This document shows, piece by piece, positions 49,384 through 59,539 of a stretch of 64,000 bases of DNA (position 1 is its first letter; each line of letters begins with the position of its first letter). Made by a program: the position numbers and the translations under genes. Origin of the DNA: Ananas comosus (Eukaryota > Streptophyta > Magnoliopsida > Poales > Bromeliaceae); NCBI RefSeq assembly GCF_001540865.1, contig NC_033640.1, forward strand, positions 5,654,681 to 5,718,680, in the 5' to 3' direction. The notes below the pieces were generated by a model. That model was not told where the DNA came from. It saw only the letters and a program-made list of their open reading frames with translations, and did not search any database.

Positions 49384-49892
49384 ATGCGGCGACTGGAAAT
49401 GCGAAAATTTCGAATAATGAGTGGATGCTCAATTCAGCGTGTTCCTTTCATGTCTGCCCAGAGAAGGAGTCTTTTTCCACCTATAAGGCAATCACAGGTG
49501 GAAAGGCTCTAATGGAGAATGGGATAGCATGAAATGTTTTGGGAGTCGGCACGGTGTAGATCCGAATGCACGATAGGGTCGTGAGGATGCTGACAGGTGT
49601 GCGGCATGTTTCTGGATTAAAGCAGAATTTGATCTTTTTAGGCGCGTTAGATTCGAAGGGTTGTAATTTTTCAGCTCTAGGTGGAGCTATGAGGTTCCAA
49701 AAACGAGATCGGGTCGTGTGTGAGGCGAACAAGCGCGGGAACCTATACGTTCTGAACGGGAGCATAGTCAGAACGGAAGTAAAGACGGTTTGGGTTCCAA
49801 AACTTCGCAGAGGTGCAGTAGCTCGAGGCGGAGCAGCGGATATGGCGACAACAAGCGAAGGAGACAAGCTCAAGATGGAGCTTGCATGGTGA
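49384..49892 (+). pseudogene. copia-C3 protease and GAG-pre-integrase remnant
   Basis: From about 49417 it reads NNEWMLNSACSFHVCPEKES, then FSTYKAITGGKALM: a copia protease start in which the catalytic Asp of DSxCS is Asn (AAT), so it is inactive. A stop at 49530 interrupts it. From 49566 the GAG-pre-integrase domain is recognisable: RMLTGVRHVSGLKQNLIFLG, then RGNLYVLNGS. The HHCC finger, integrase, RT and RNase H are absent, and a short tail leads to the LTR at 49931. The junction matches the mini-copia at 36623-38370, so this is a longer member of the same deletion derivative. The left side is cut by LTR F. Confidence 0.8.
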
Positions 49893-49930
49893 GTTTGATG
49901 CAAGACTATAAATCCAACCAAGATGGAGAA

Positions 49931-50613
49931 TGTTAGGATTTGGTTAGATTTGTAGCTTACTTTCTAGTTCGATAAGGATTAATATTTAAATATGTTGGAG
50001 ATAAATTAAGATTTAAATATTAATTAGAGTATGAATCTAACTAGATTAGAATAAATATTTAAATCTATTGGAGATAAATCAATTGAGATTTAAATATTTA
50101 TTGGAATAGGAATCCTAAATATATTAGGATTGGGGTACGTTTTGGTAGAGCTTTATAAATAGCTCTTAATGGGATGCTTTTGGAGTGTGTACGGCTGAGA
50201 AATCCCTTGGGTGGTGTCGTACTAGGAGAGCGAAACCTATATGCTTTTAGTGCACCTAGTGCACGGGTGCACGTGGAGAGTTGTCTTCTTTATGGGTTTA
50301 TAGAATTCGAGAAAAGGGTAGAAAAGATTCAGAAAATGGATTGGGTTGAAGCTAGTCTATGTAGAAAAGGAGTCAAGTGTAATCTTTTCTTATTTAATAA
50401 ATCTTATTTTACTCGCATATTTTATGTTTGGTTGTTTTTTCTCTTTTCTGGTTATATCAGTTTTTGCTGAGAAGACGGATTTATGGTAAAAACTCGATTT
50501 GATGCTTCCGTTGCGGAATCCCAACAATTGGTACCGGATCAACAGCAGTCGGTATCGGAGCCGGTTGCGGATTCTCAAAATCCGATACCGGGGCGAGTAC
50601 CGAATTCCTAACA
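49931..50613 (+). repeat. copia-C3 3' LTR (683 bp)
   Basis: Starts TGTTAGGATTTGGTTAG directly after the purine-rich AAGATGGAGAA and ends GAATTCCTAACA. It is the same family as 36623-37283. A TATA-like TTTATAAAT lies at 50152-50160, and an element-specific GTGCACGGGTGCAC palindrome lies near 50260. It ends inside copia-A2 RT. Confidence 0.88.
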
Positions 50614-50618
50614 TTTCT

Positions 50619-51571
50619 CCTGTATCATATGCAGTAGTCCTAACTTGTTGACCCTCTTAATTTCCATATCAAGAATTTTTTTAGCAGCAGCTAGATCTTT
50701 CATTTCAAACTCATCCTTAAGTAAAAGCCTTCAATTTATTTATCTCAACTATGTCACTGTAAGCAATTAACATATCATCGACATAGAGCAATAAATATAT
50801 GAAAAATTCCTTATCAAGCTCTCTGAAGTACACGCAACTGTCACGCTTGCTTCTAAAATATCCGTGACCTGTCATAAAAGAGTTGAACCGTTTATACCAT
50901 TATCGAGGAGACTGCTTTAGCCATAAAGCGATTTCTTTAACAGACAAACTTGGTCCTCATTTCCTTCAGCAATGAATCCCTCCGGCTATTTCATATAAAT
51001 TTGCTCCTCAAGTTTTTCATGTAGAAAAGATGTCTTAATCAAGCTTCTCAAGATACAGGTTATTCATGGCTACTAACGATAAAAAAATACGAAAAGTATG
51101 CTCACAACGCGTAAGAAAATATCATTAAAGTCAACACTTTCTACCTGACTATAGCCCTTTGCAACTAAACGAGCTTTGTACCTTGTATCTTCCAGACCAG
51201 GGATTCCGTCCTTTTTCTTGAAGACCCACTTGCAGCCAATAATTTTCTTACCTGTAGACGGTTTTACCAACTCTCATGTGGAATTTTTATGGAGTGACTC
51301 CATCTCCTCATTTATCGCCACTAACCACTCTGCAAAACTGGAACTAAAAATAGCTTGATTATATGTGGAAAGTTCACCTTCTTCTTCAGTGTCTTGTGCC
51401 ACTGAAAGAGCGTAAGCAACTATATCTTCATAACAATATCTCTGTGGTGGTTTGATTTGTCCCCTCGCTCTGTCAGTAGCAATGCTCTACCTCTCAACTT
51501 GTGGGTTTCAATTACTGAGGTGTCTGTCGATTGAACTTGTTCTGATTTTGAAGAATTCTGAGTCTGAATTA
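50619..51571 (-). pseudogene. copia-A2 reverse transcriptase fragment
   Basis: The longest clear stretch (51073-51270) reads IIGCKWVFKKKDGIPGLEDT then RYKARLVAKGYSQVESVDFN, nearly identical to copia-A1 at 18745-18880 and keeping the Gln that A1 has lost. The catalytic YVDD region lies at about 50771-50786 on the minus strand. Several frameshifts and stops occur. The fragment stops at the copia-C3 LTR where A1 has MEIKRNNKSGLLYL. Upstream, 51480-51571 matches the A1 segment that follows the G1 insertion. Confidence 0.82.
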
Positions 51572-52140
51572 TGTTAGATTTTATTGGTTTCTTAGTACTT
51601 ATTTAGCCTCTTAGGCAATGCAATACTTAATGGACCTTGCTTGGGAGCCCAACTAAGATTTTCATATGTGAGGTATATTGCTGTTATTTATATATTGCTT
51701 CATTCTCAAGTTAGTTGTTTGAGAAAAAATGTGAATTATGCTCTCGATTAAACACATGCACGGCACGAGCCCGAGCCGAGCCAGGCCAGGCGGGCGGCAG
51801 CGCTCGCAGTCCATGCACCCGGCTTATTTTATTTATCTTTATTTTTATTTTTTTGTTTTATCTTTACCCTAATCCTAATCCCAATCCTAATCCGTATCCC
51901 ATATAATCTTAAGCTTATTGACGCTACACGAATTGACGCGTTGAAGCAAGATTCTTGCCTTGGATATATATATATATATATTGGACGAGGTTGCATGAGT
52001 TTAACCTGAATTGAGGCATACCTAAGAGTTTTCAAAACCCTACTCTCTACCTCGTCTTCTTCTGTTTTCTCGCCATTGATCTTTTATGCCAATTTTCACC
52101 AAGCTTTCTCATATTTTGCTGGATCAAAAGCTTATTGGGT
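51572..52140. other. foreign filler replacing part of copia-A2 integrase
   Basis: Sequence unrelated to copia-A1 sits where the second half of integrase should be. It contains a GC-rich block near 51765-51830, an ATCCTAATCC-type run near 51868-51905 and a (TA)n at 51967. No ends or TSD recognised; it could be an insertion with a deletion. Confidence 0.5.
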
Positions 52141-52607
52141 TCATCTTGCGCCACGTTGAACGTGGTCGTTGTATTTTCCTCATCTTCTTTCCAGTTTGCT
52201 TCTCAATCACGACTTTCCACTACTTGAAGTACTTGAATACCATATCCTTACTTTTCAGAATGAACACCCACACTTTACGAGAATAGTCGTCAATAAAAGT
52301 CAACATATATCTAGCACTACCATGAGTAGGAGTACCAGAGAGTCCCCGAAGATCAGAATGAATATAGTTCAGAGTACCTTTTGTCTGGTGAATTGCGGCC
52401 TTAAAGCTGACTCTTTTTTGTTTCCTAAGAACACAAATGCTCGCAAAAATCTAACTTTTCTAAACTCTAACTACCAAGTAGACCTCTCTCACTCAACTTT
52501 ATCATACCATATTCACTCATATGGCCTAGTTGCATATGCCATAATTTGGTGCTATCCGAATCTGACATAGAAGAAGAAGTCACCACTGCTGAACCTGTCA
52601 CAGTGGA
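52141..52607 (-). pseudogene. copia-A2 integrase core start and pre-integrase
   Basis: Read on the minus strand, 52180-52560 corresponds to copia-A1 15160-15510: the zinc-finger region, the DLxG start of the core and KVTIEKQ-type sequence. Stops and shifts are frequent and the second half of the core is missing. It is separated from its protease part by the solo LTR at 52608. Confidence 0.75.
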
Positions 52608-55025
52608 TGTATTGTTCCAGAGCTTTGGATAGGATTGGCTTCAGTGTTAGTGATTGGTCGACACATCTGGAGAGTGTCAGATTGAGTCGGAGTCGTTTCT
52701 GCGCGAAATGAATGCAGAAATGGACTCGGTGCACTCAAATAAGCAAAACTGAAGTTTTGCCAGATTCGAGCACCCAGAACAGGTCTTGGGTCTCCTAGAA
52801 GTTGAGTGCAGATTTGATCAGAACTGGAAGCCAATTCGGGTCCATGTTTCGGGCACCCGGATGCGGGTCCGAAAGTTCACCTCGTGAGTATCGATTATGT
52901 TGACACGTGGCTTGTGGTAGGTGAGGTCCGCTGGAGCCGTTTACGGGCGCAGCACACCGTGGGCGATGGAACCAAAGGGGAGCAAATGTGCAGCCTGGAG
53001 GTTTCGGACGCCCAGAAATGGATTTGGGGCGCCCGGAAGTGGCCAATTCTGCAAAAGTAACAGAATTGCAGCTTTTGTTCCTAAGGTTCATCTGACCTTA
53101 TGCTCACCCTATAAATAGGTAGAATGCGCCCCCTTGCTGCTCTTTTCCTCTCTTCTTCACAGAGAAGTCCATTTTAGCATTCCAATCCCTCCAAATCACT
53201 CAAATTGCATCAAAGGTCCATAAATTCAACTTGTGGAGTGCTGATTCTGCTGTTCTTCAGCGACGACCTCCAGTGTTTTGACTCGTGTGCGACGTAAGAA
53301 GGTCGGATCTCGGTGAAACTTGGTTTGCTGGATTCTAGACTTCCAGAGGAATCCACAAAGCCCAGAATTACAGATTTTGGCAGAGGTTAGCTTAGTCGTT
53401 TTCCCGTTCTCCTTTGCTGTTGGTGTTTTTGGGCAGAATTGTGAACTTATGGGTTTTGTTGATGCAATTCTTTGAGGAAGCTGGATTTTGAGTCTAAGCT
53501 TGATCTTCCAGCATAGCACACTGCTTTTGGAACTTTACCTCGAGGGATTCGGAATTTAGAAGGTAAAGTTAGCATTGCAATTTGGTTAAATAAAGCTTAA
53601 ATGCTGAATTTGTGCTAATTGATGGAATTTCAATGTGTAAAGCTTGGAAGCAGCCTGATTGCTGGTCTTGGAGGATTTCGGCTGTTCCAGCAGGGATTAG
53701 CATTGGTTCGAGTCCCCTCTTTGCTGCCGGGGATTAGCAATTAAGGTGGGTTTATCATCGGTTTTGGCTCCTAAGCATATATATAGAAAACATGTATAGT
53801 TTCGACTTCGGAATATTGTGTTGTAGCTCGAATTCATTGATGAGTATGTTATATATAAATCTGAATTTGGAGCATGCTTAGTAATTAGCTGAATATACAT
53901 GTTGGACTTGAAAATTAACTTAGGAGAAAACTAGCGTTTTGACCTGTCATATGATTCTACTACCTGATTTAGCTCTAGGAGCCATGATGTGATCGTATCA
54001 CTACTGTTTTAGCGCGGTGGATACCCGGGGTAGTTTAGAATGCATTTACGCTCGTGCTGGGATGCCGAGCTTATTTTTACAGTAGAGTCTAGGCTGTTTC
54101 GGGTTGTCGGGTGCCGTCGGGGTGAACGGTGGACCCAGATTCCTATATTTGGTATTAGATGGTGCCGAGGGCACGTGGGTTCGGTTTCTAGACCTGTTTT
54201 GACCCTAATTTCTTGACATTTGCTTATTAGAGCCTGATTGAGCTCGACAGAAATACGCTGCATACTCGGTTGGGTAGCTCCCACGAGTGCCACTCCGGAG
54301 ACGGGAGCTGTGCTTTCGCGTCGGTGTCGTGCATGCCAGTTAGACTTGCTCTCCACGGACTGGATAGTAGGAGGTAGCTGGATAGTCTCAACTGGACGGG
54401 ACGGGTGTGTTCACAGTCCCTGAGATGGGTATGTTTACAGTCCCTAAAGAGATTGGGTCGGGATTCACATTATTACAGTAGGTCAGCTTAGAGCATGATA
54501 GTGTAATAAATGGTAGCTGTAGATTTTATTCCAGCATTTATTACTACCTTTGCTCCCTTATGTAGACTTAGTGGGTAGACCGATGATGTTGAGGGCGGCA
54601 CCCACTGAGGACTACTTGTTTTTACAGTAGTTCTCACGCCCTGTTGTTACCCCGTTTTTGCAAAGCCATCGTCTTCGGCTGCTGCTGTTGTTGATCTGGT
54701 TCGAGGCAAGGGCGTCGCGAGTTAGAGCCCTACCCGTCGAGCCGAGCTAGAGGTGCCCCTACAGCAGGTAGTTGTTTTTTGTTGGAGTTCATGTACATAC
54801 AGATATTTAACTCGCCAGTGCGAGTAGTTTTGTATCTTGGTTTTAATGTATGTATATGGAACTCAGGTTGTTTTTAGTTACTGGTTCTTCTAGCAGCTCT
54901 ATATTACTGTTTGTAGTATTGTATGTTTTACAGGTACAGCTATCGCTTCGTATACAGAAAAAATTTCTTTGTATACGGCGGATTTGTCGGCGTGCCCGGA
55001 AAAACGAGTAATCCGGGGCGTGACA
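52608..55025 (+). mobile_element. solo LTR H (2.4 kb), TSD GTGGA, inserted in copia-A2
   Basis: Starts TGTATTGTTCCAGAG and ends AATCCGGGGCGTGACA; GTGGA lies on both sides (52603-52607, 55026-55030), and copia-A2 coding sequence continues across. TATA box CTATAAATAG at 53109-53118, followed by a CT-rich leader. Its sequence differs from the G and giant families, although it shares the GGGGCGTGACA terminus. No internal region. Confidence 0.9.
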
Positions 55026-55030
55026 GTGGA

Positions 55031-55605
55031 ACCCTGTAGAACATATACATGTCGGACAATTTGGCCTTCATCACTGCAAGATTTTTTTTAGCGATTTTCA
55101 TTAATCTATCAACTGAAAAATACTTAAAGCATTTAGTATCAAATGTACCCAATGAGATCAGATTTTTTTCTCATATCCGGAACATGTTGAACCATAGATA
55201 TAGTTTTCACTACTCCATCAAACATTCATACCCAAACAGTGTCAATTCCAATAACTGTACACTTAGAGTGATTTTCCATCAATACATCTCCACCTTGAAC
55301 AGGCGTGTACGTCAAGAACCACTCTTTATGCGTACAGATATGGAAGGAACATGCGGAGTCTATAAGCCACTCATCCTGCCTGCGTATCTTATCCGTAACT
55401 GTGAAGACGATATCATTTCCATCTGACTCTCTTGCTGCAACACTTGCTTCTGCTTCAGTATTGGTGTTTTCTGACCTTGATTCTTATCACCATAATTCTT
55501 CCGCTGTTCTTTATTTTCAACTTAAAACAATCAAATTTTATATGACCCTTCTTTTTATAATAACTACAAATCAGATTCCTATGTTTTGACTTTGATTTAG
55601 GGCAT
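55031..55605 (-). pseudogene. copia-A2 nucleocapsid zinc knuckle and protease fragment
   Basis: Minus-strand remnant. 55455-55606 reads SKSKHRNLICSYYKKKGHIK then FDCFKLK; the first two knuckle positions are C-SY-Y, so one zinc-binding Cys has become Tyr. Downstream, about 55440-55185 corresponds to copia-A1 14700-15000: the protease motif and the VRHVPNMRKN block, in broken frames. It joins the integrase part across the LTR H insertion. The upstream Gag is missing. Confidence 0.78.
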
Positions 55606-55835
55606 GTTTGGTTCGCCGAAAGTGTTGTATCGAAAGCGATATTTTTAGAAAGTGACGCCTTATCGATTGTTTGGTTTACGAAAGTGAATATAAAAGTCAC
55701 TTTACGAAAGTGGGCTGATAAAGTGAGTTATAACTAAATCTCACTTTCTTGACATCGGCTCAGTTAAGAGGTTAGTTAAGAGGTTATATTTGGTCTTAAC
55801 TTTAATATTTAAATTTATCTTTAAAGTTTAATTTC
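55606..55835. mobile_element. hAT-like MITE fragment
   Basis: Starts AGGGCATGTTTGGTTCGCCG, the style of many plant hAT-type MITE ends, followed by repeated TTACGAAAGTG motifs. The right end is lost at the N at 55836. Related wording (GTTTACGGAAGTGTT) occurs around 57727. Confidence 0.45.
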
Positions 55836-55860
55836 NAGAGAGAGAGAGAGAGAGAGAGAG

Positions 55861-56398
55861 TTGAGCTAGAATACTATCGGTAGCAAATGGGCACCGTTGC
55901 CACCCATTTGTTTCCGATGATGAAGCCTCCAAATCGGCGATCGGCATCGTTGAACATGATCTATACCACTTGAAGTGTTTAGAAATCAAATTTTATTTAT
56001 TTTCGATATTATTCTCTTATCCATCGAGTGGACACAAAAACGAACGGCTGAAAATAAATATTTTTCAAAAAATGATGATAGGAGTCTTGTAGTCAAGATC
56101 AAGAGTATAGATCTTGTTTTAAATAGTTTGAAGAATTTTCTAACAAAAATTCAATTGATTTGGATATCTTTACGCCATTAAACGAGAAAATGCCTCATAT
56201 CGACCATTAAAATTACAAATTTTGAATCCCTTTGATCATTAGGCAAATGATGTCGAAAAGATTTAAAATTTGATTTCTAAACACTTCAAGTGGTATAGAT
56301 CATGTTCAACGGTGCTGATCGTCGATTTGAAGGCTTTATCATCGAAAATAAATGGGTGGCAACGGAGCCCGTTTGCTATCAATAGTATTTTAGCTCAA

Positions 56399-56399
<1 letters not shown>
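55861..56399. mobile_element. MITE M2 (539 bp) between GA and TA microsatellites
   Basis: TTGAGCTAGAATACTATCGG at the left mirrors TTTTAGCTCAA at the right; about 130 bases at each end form an imperfect inverted repeat (GATGATGAAGCC...versus GGCTTTATCATC). The centre shares ATGATAGGAGTCTTGTAGTC with M3. A (GA)n run precedes it after an N, and about 34 TA units follow (56401-56468). Confidence 0.85.

Positions 56400-56400
<1 letters not shown>

Positions 56401-56468
<68 letters not shown>
56401..56468. repeat. (TA)n microsatellite
   Basis: Uninterrupted TA dinucleotides of about 68 bases directly beside MITE M2. Confidence 0.95.
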
Positions 56469-56471
<3 letters not shown>

Positions 56472-56739
56472 CACCTGCTATCCTTTTAGGAGAATAGGAA
56501 CTTTTATCCTATCAAATCATTTTTTATGATAGAGATACCGAATCCATGATCGGAATCATTGAAATTGATCTAGAGTATTTGAATTATTCAGGAACTAAAT
56601 TTTATAAATTTTAAAATTTATTTACATAGTGATCAAAGTATTGCAAAATTGACAATTTTTTACGGTCTATATGAGCTAATTGCTTGTATGCAAATAACTC
56701 CGATTGTAAATTGAGAAAGCCTAACCTCTGTTTTCAAAN

Positions 56740-57000
56740 GCAGCGATGACGGCGTCCGCAGCGACGGCGGCCTCGGACTCGGGTCGGAGTGAGTGAGATA
56801 GAGAGGAGTGAGAGAGCGTGCGGGAGACAGAGAGGAGAAGCTCTGGAGACGCAGGAGCTCGCGCGCGGGTACAGTCGGCGCCGGCGACGGCGGCGTCGGA
56901 CTCGGGTCAGAGTGAGTGAGGTAGAGAGGAGTGAGGGAGCGTGCGGGAGACAGAGGAGAAGCTCGCGCGCGGGTGAGTGAGAGAGAAAGGAAGGGGGCTC
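56740..57000. repeat. GC-rich tandem repeat, about 121-bp period
   Basis: Two imperfect units beginning TCGGACTCGGGTC at about 56772 and 56893, each followed by AGTGAGTGAG, GGAGTGAG and GTGCGGGAGACAGA. An N at 56739 marks the left edge, so the copy number may be wrong. Confidence 0.75.
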
Positions 57001-57027
57001 GGGCGGGGTAGGGTATACTGCTTAAAG

Positions 57028-57183
57028 GCGGTGAATCGTTCACCGCATTTAAAAGCGGTGAACCATTCACCGCATATATATGAGGTATTTGATGGTCCCA
57101 GCACACGTGACGGAGGTATTTGATTGGTTCCACAAATGCGGTGAATGGTTTACCGCATATATATGCGGTAAACCATTCACCAC
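57028..57183. repeat. four 19-bp near-palindromes in two hairpin pairs
   Basis: GCGGTGAATCGTTCACCGC (57028), GCGGTGAACCATTCACCGC (57055), GCGGTGAATGGTTTACCGC (57138) and GCGGTAAACCATTCACCAC (57165). Within each pair the start-to-start spacing is 27 bp, and the second pair forms a long hairpin around an ATATATAT centre. Confidence 0.9.
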
Positions 57184-57475
57184 ATATGCCTTCTTGCTAA
57201 CCTGGCCGATTTTGAGACTATTTTTATAAATAAATTTTAAGGAGGCCTATTTTTGTAAATAAAAGTTTCAAGAAGACTATTTATAAAAAAAATTCCTTTC
57301 GATCACTTGGTAAATAATATCAAAAAATCGCAAAAATTATTTTCTAGAAACTTCAAATGCGTTAGATCAAGTCTAACGGAGCCGATCGTTGATTCGAAAA
57401 TTCTATCATCGAAAATAGCTCAGGAGCACAGAGGCCTCCGTGCTCCTAAGAGCACAGCAGCCCTGCTCTATATAT
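57184..57475. repeat. MITE-like fragment ending in a TA tract
   Basis: GTTAGATCAAGTCTAACGGA and a GAGCACAGAGGCCTCCGTGC hairpin near 57425 belong to the same style as M2/M3 and recur at 61930-62110. A possible left partner lies at 56480-56650. Ends are not resolved. Confidence 0.45.
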
Positions 57476-57739
57476 ATATATGTATGCACTGTATCCTTAG
57501 AACTTTTTATTTTGTTTGGTTATGTTTTGAGCAAGGATTAACTTCCTAGAAATACTAGCATGCCATTTTATCCAATAAACAATAATAGGGTATCACTCTT
57601 TTATCCCATCACTTGGAATTTTGTTATTTTCTGGGGATTTTTTCTAGTTTTATTGTGCTTTTGCTGGGATATAGAGGGTGTTTTTTTAATTCCTACTTTA
57701 TTTTGTCTTAATTGTGTTTGATGCGTTTACGGAAGTGTT
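57476..57739. other. intergenic sequence left of the SINE candidate
   Basis: AT-rich, no gene seen. Confidence 0.4.
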
Positions 57740-57921
57740 CTTTTGAGAATAAGGTAGCATGCATGCTACCCCTTTATTTATTGAACAGATGAATTAGGTT
57801 ACAGGAGTGAGGCAGCCGGGCCTCGAACCGGATGAAAAAAAAACAAAAAGAAAATCTAAAATTGTTCAGTTACCGATTAGACCACAAAAGTTGTTCCTAG
57901 GAATTCGACAACTGTTTAACC
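57740..57921 (-). mobile_element. possible tRNA-derived SINE
   Basis: On the minus strand TGGTCTAATCGGT (57872-57884) fits a pol III A box and GGTTCGAGGCC (57819-57829) fits a B box, about 42 bp apart. Near-identical 13-mers TTACGGAAGTGTT (57727-57739) and TTACGAAAGTGTT (57922-57934) bracket the block, like SINE target duplications. An 18-bp perfect palindrome GGTAGCATGCATGCTACC lies in the 3' part. There is no obvious A-tail and the A box is further from the 5' edge than in a tRNA, so this is tentative. Confidence 0.45.
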
Positions 57922-58584
57922 TTACGAAAGTGTTATTTAAATAGAAGTGTTATTATTTAAGACGGTTACTGAAGTACGTACCGTTTAAATAGAACTATTT
58001 GAAAATAACATTTACATGATATTTCATTCAAAGCCCATCAAGAATTTTCGTCAACAACGAAAGAAAAAGCTTTGAATTTACGGTTTTGCTTTTTAATTTT
58101 TCTGGTTGAGAAGCTTATTTCAATTTCTGCAATAGCAAATTCTCTAGAAATTTTGTTGTAAAACACTTTAGATGCTTTTCAAAGAAGAGAAAATATCTAA
58201 TGAACCTGACCGAGGCAATAAACAGTGCCTGCTACCCTGCTATATTGATTCAAAAGTTTCCTACTTTGGATTCTGAAATTTGATATCTTGTTAGCTTTAC
58301 AAGAATCAAATTCAGCTGAGAACATCCAAGTGCGACTCTGTTGATCTCTACTCTTTGTTGAACGCTAGCTTCTCGAATGGAGATTCCATTGCTATTTATG
58401 TACATACTTGAAAATAATGGAGCTCCAAAGTGTTCTTTTATTTCTTTCTTATAAAATAGTTATGTTTGGATAACTTATTTCCAAACCAGACCATAGTTTC
58501 ACTATTACTAAGAACACAACTAATATATACATTAGGGTGTGGATCCGGATTTCGGGCTTATCGGTTTCGGATTCACATCCTCTA

Positions 58585-58665
58585 TACTTAGATTTTAGAT
58601 CCAACCTTTTTGCAGCCTTGGATGCCATGCTTGGAACATCAGCATCTTCAAGGAGGTCAGTATCA

Positions 58666-58707
<42 letters not shown>

Positions 58708-58845
58708 CCTTCAATTAAGATAAAGTTAAGGTGATCATGTTCGAACAGAAAAAAAAGTGATAGGGAGCTCATCAATACCTTTCTTACCCACATATTGCCC
58801 ACCCAAACAGTACTTGCCTTTGGCAAAAAGCTGATTGAATTGGAT
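58585..58845 (-). other. candidate exon pair of an unrecognised host gene
   Basis: On the minus strand an acceptor-like ATTCAATCAG and a donor-like GTAAGAAAGG bracket a 45-bp piece around 58795-58845. A CT-rich tract followed by CATAG precedes DTDLLEDADVPSMASKAAKR (about 58605-58667), then AAAAAGGTTGG as a possible donor. The phases agree if the small exon is read in its third frame. The peptide looks protein-like, but I recognise no family. The CT tract is also simply a GA microsatellite, so the acceptor may be coincidence. Confidence 0.25.
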
Positions 58846-59000
58846 CAGTCACTGATTAAGGTTTCAACATCTCACTCTCTCTCTCCCTCTTTTCTTGTAA
58901 GAGAGAGAAACTCGTTAGGTTCAATAGTTATGGCTACAATCAGTTTTAATTATAGCCAAATCAATCATGTATACATGCATATATATATATATATATAGAG

Positions 59001-59536
59001 TTGAGCTAGAATACTCTCGATAGTAAACGGAGCGTTTTACTATCGAGTTGTTTTAGATGATAGAGCTTCCAAATTTACGATCGGTTCCGTTAAATATGAT
59101 CTAAACCATTTAAACTATCTAGAAATTAAATTTCACGCACTTTCGATATTGTTCTTTTATCCATCTAGTGAACAGAAAATGAATGGTTGAAAATAAATAT
59201 TCTTTAAAAAATGATGATAGGAGTCTTGTAATCAAGATCAAGAGTATAGATCTTGTTTTAAATAGTTTAAAAAATTTTCTAACAAAAATTCAATTGATTT
59301 GGATATCTTTACACCGTTAAACGAGAAAACGTCTCTTATCCACCATTAAAATTACAAATTTTGAAACCCTTTGATCATTAGGCAAATGATGTCGAAAGAT
59401 TTGAAATTTGATTTCTAAACACTTCAAGTGGTATAGATCATGTTCAACAGAGCCGATCGTTAATTTGGAAGCTCTATCATCGAAAACAACTCGATAGTGA
59501 AATGCGTCGTTTACTATCGAGAGTATTCTAGCTCAA
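59001..59536. mobile_element. MITE M3 (536 bp) between TA microsatellites
   Basis: TTGAGCTAGAATACTCTCGA to TCTAGCTCAA, inverted-repeat ends as in M2 and a closely matching centre (ATGATAGGAGTCTTGTAATC). TA tracts flank both sides (58979-58997 and 59539-59560). Confidence 0.88.
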
Positions 59537-59539
59537 CTC

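Larger units (their letters stand above)
50619..55605 (-). mobile_element. copia-A2, minus-strand remains (both ends missing)
   Basis: Coding sequence of a copia-A1-like element on the minus strand: zinc knuckle near 55560, protease 55200-55440, pre-integrase, then a solo LTR (52608-55025), integrase core start (about 52180-52560), a foreign filler (51572-52140), and RT (50619-51570). It was cut on the left by copia-C3 within RT and on the right by an hAT-like fragment at 55606. No LTRs of its own are visible. Confidence 0.82.

Noticed and set aside
57815..57890. A functional tRNA gene
   Set aside because: A- and B-box matches only; no cloverleaf, acceptor stem or anticodon arm could be built by eye.
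58449..58826. 125-codon frame with SLSLSLS run as a complete gene
   Set aside because: The open frame is created by translating a GA/CT microsatellite; only short parts look exon-like.
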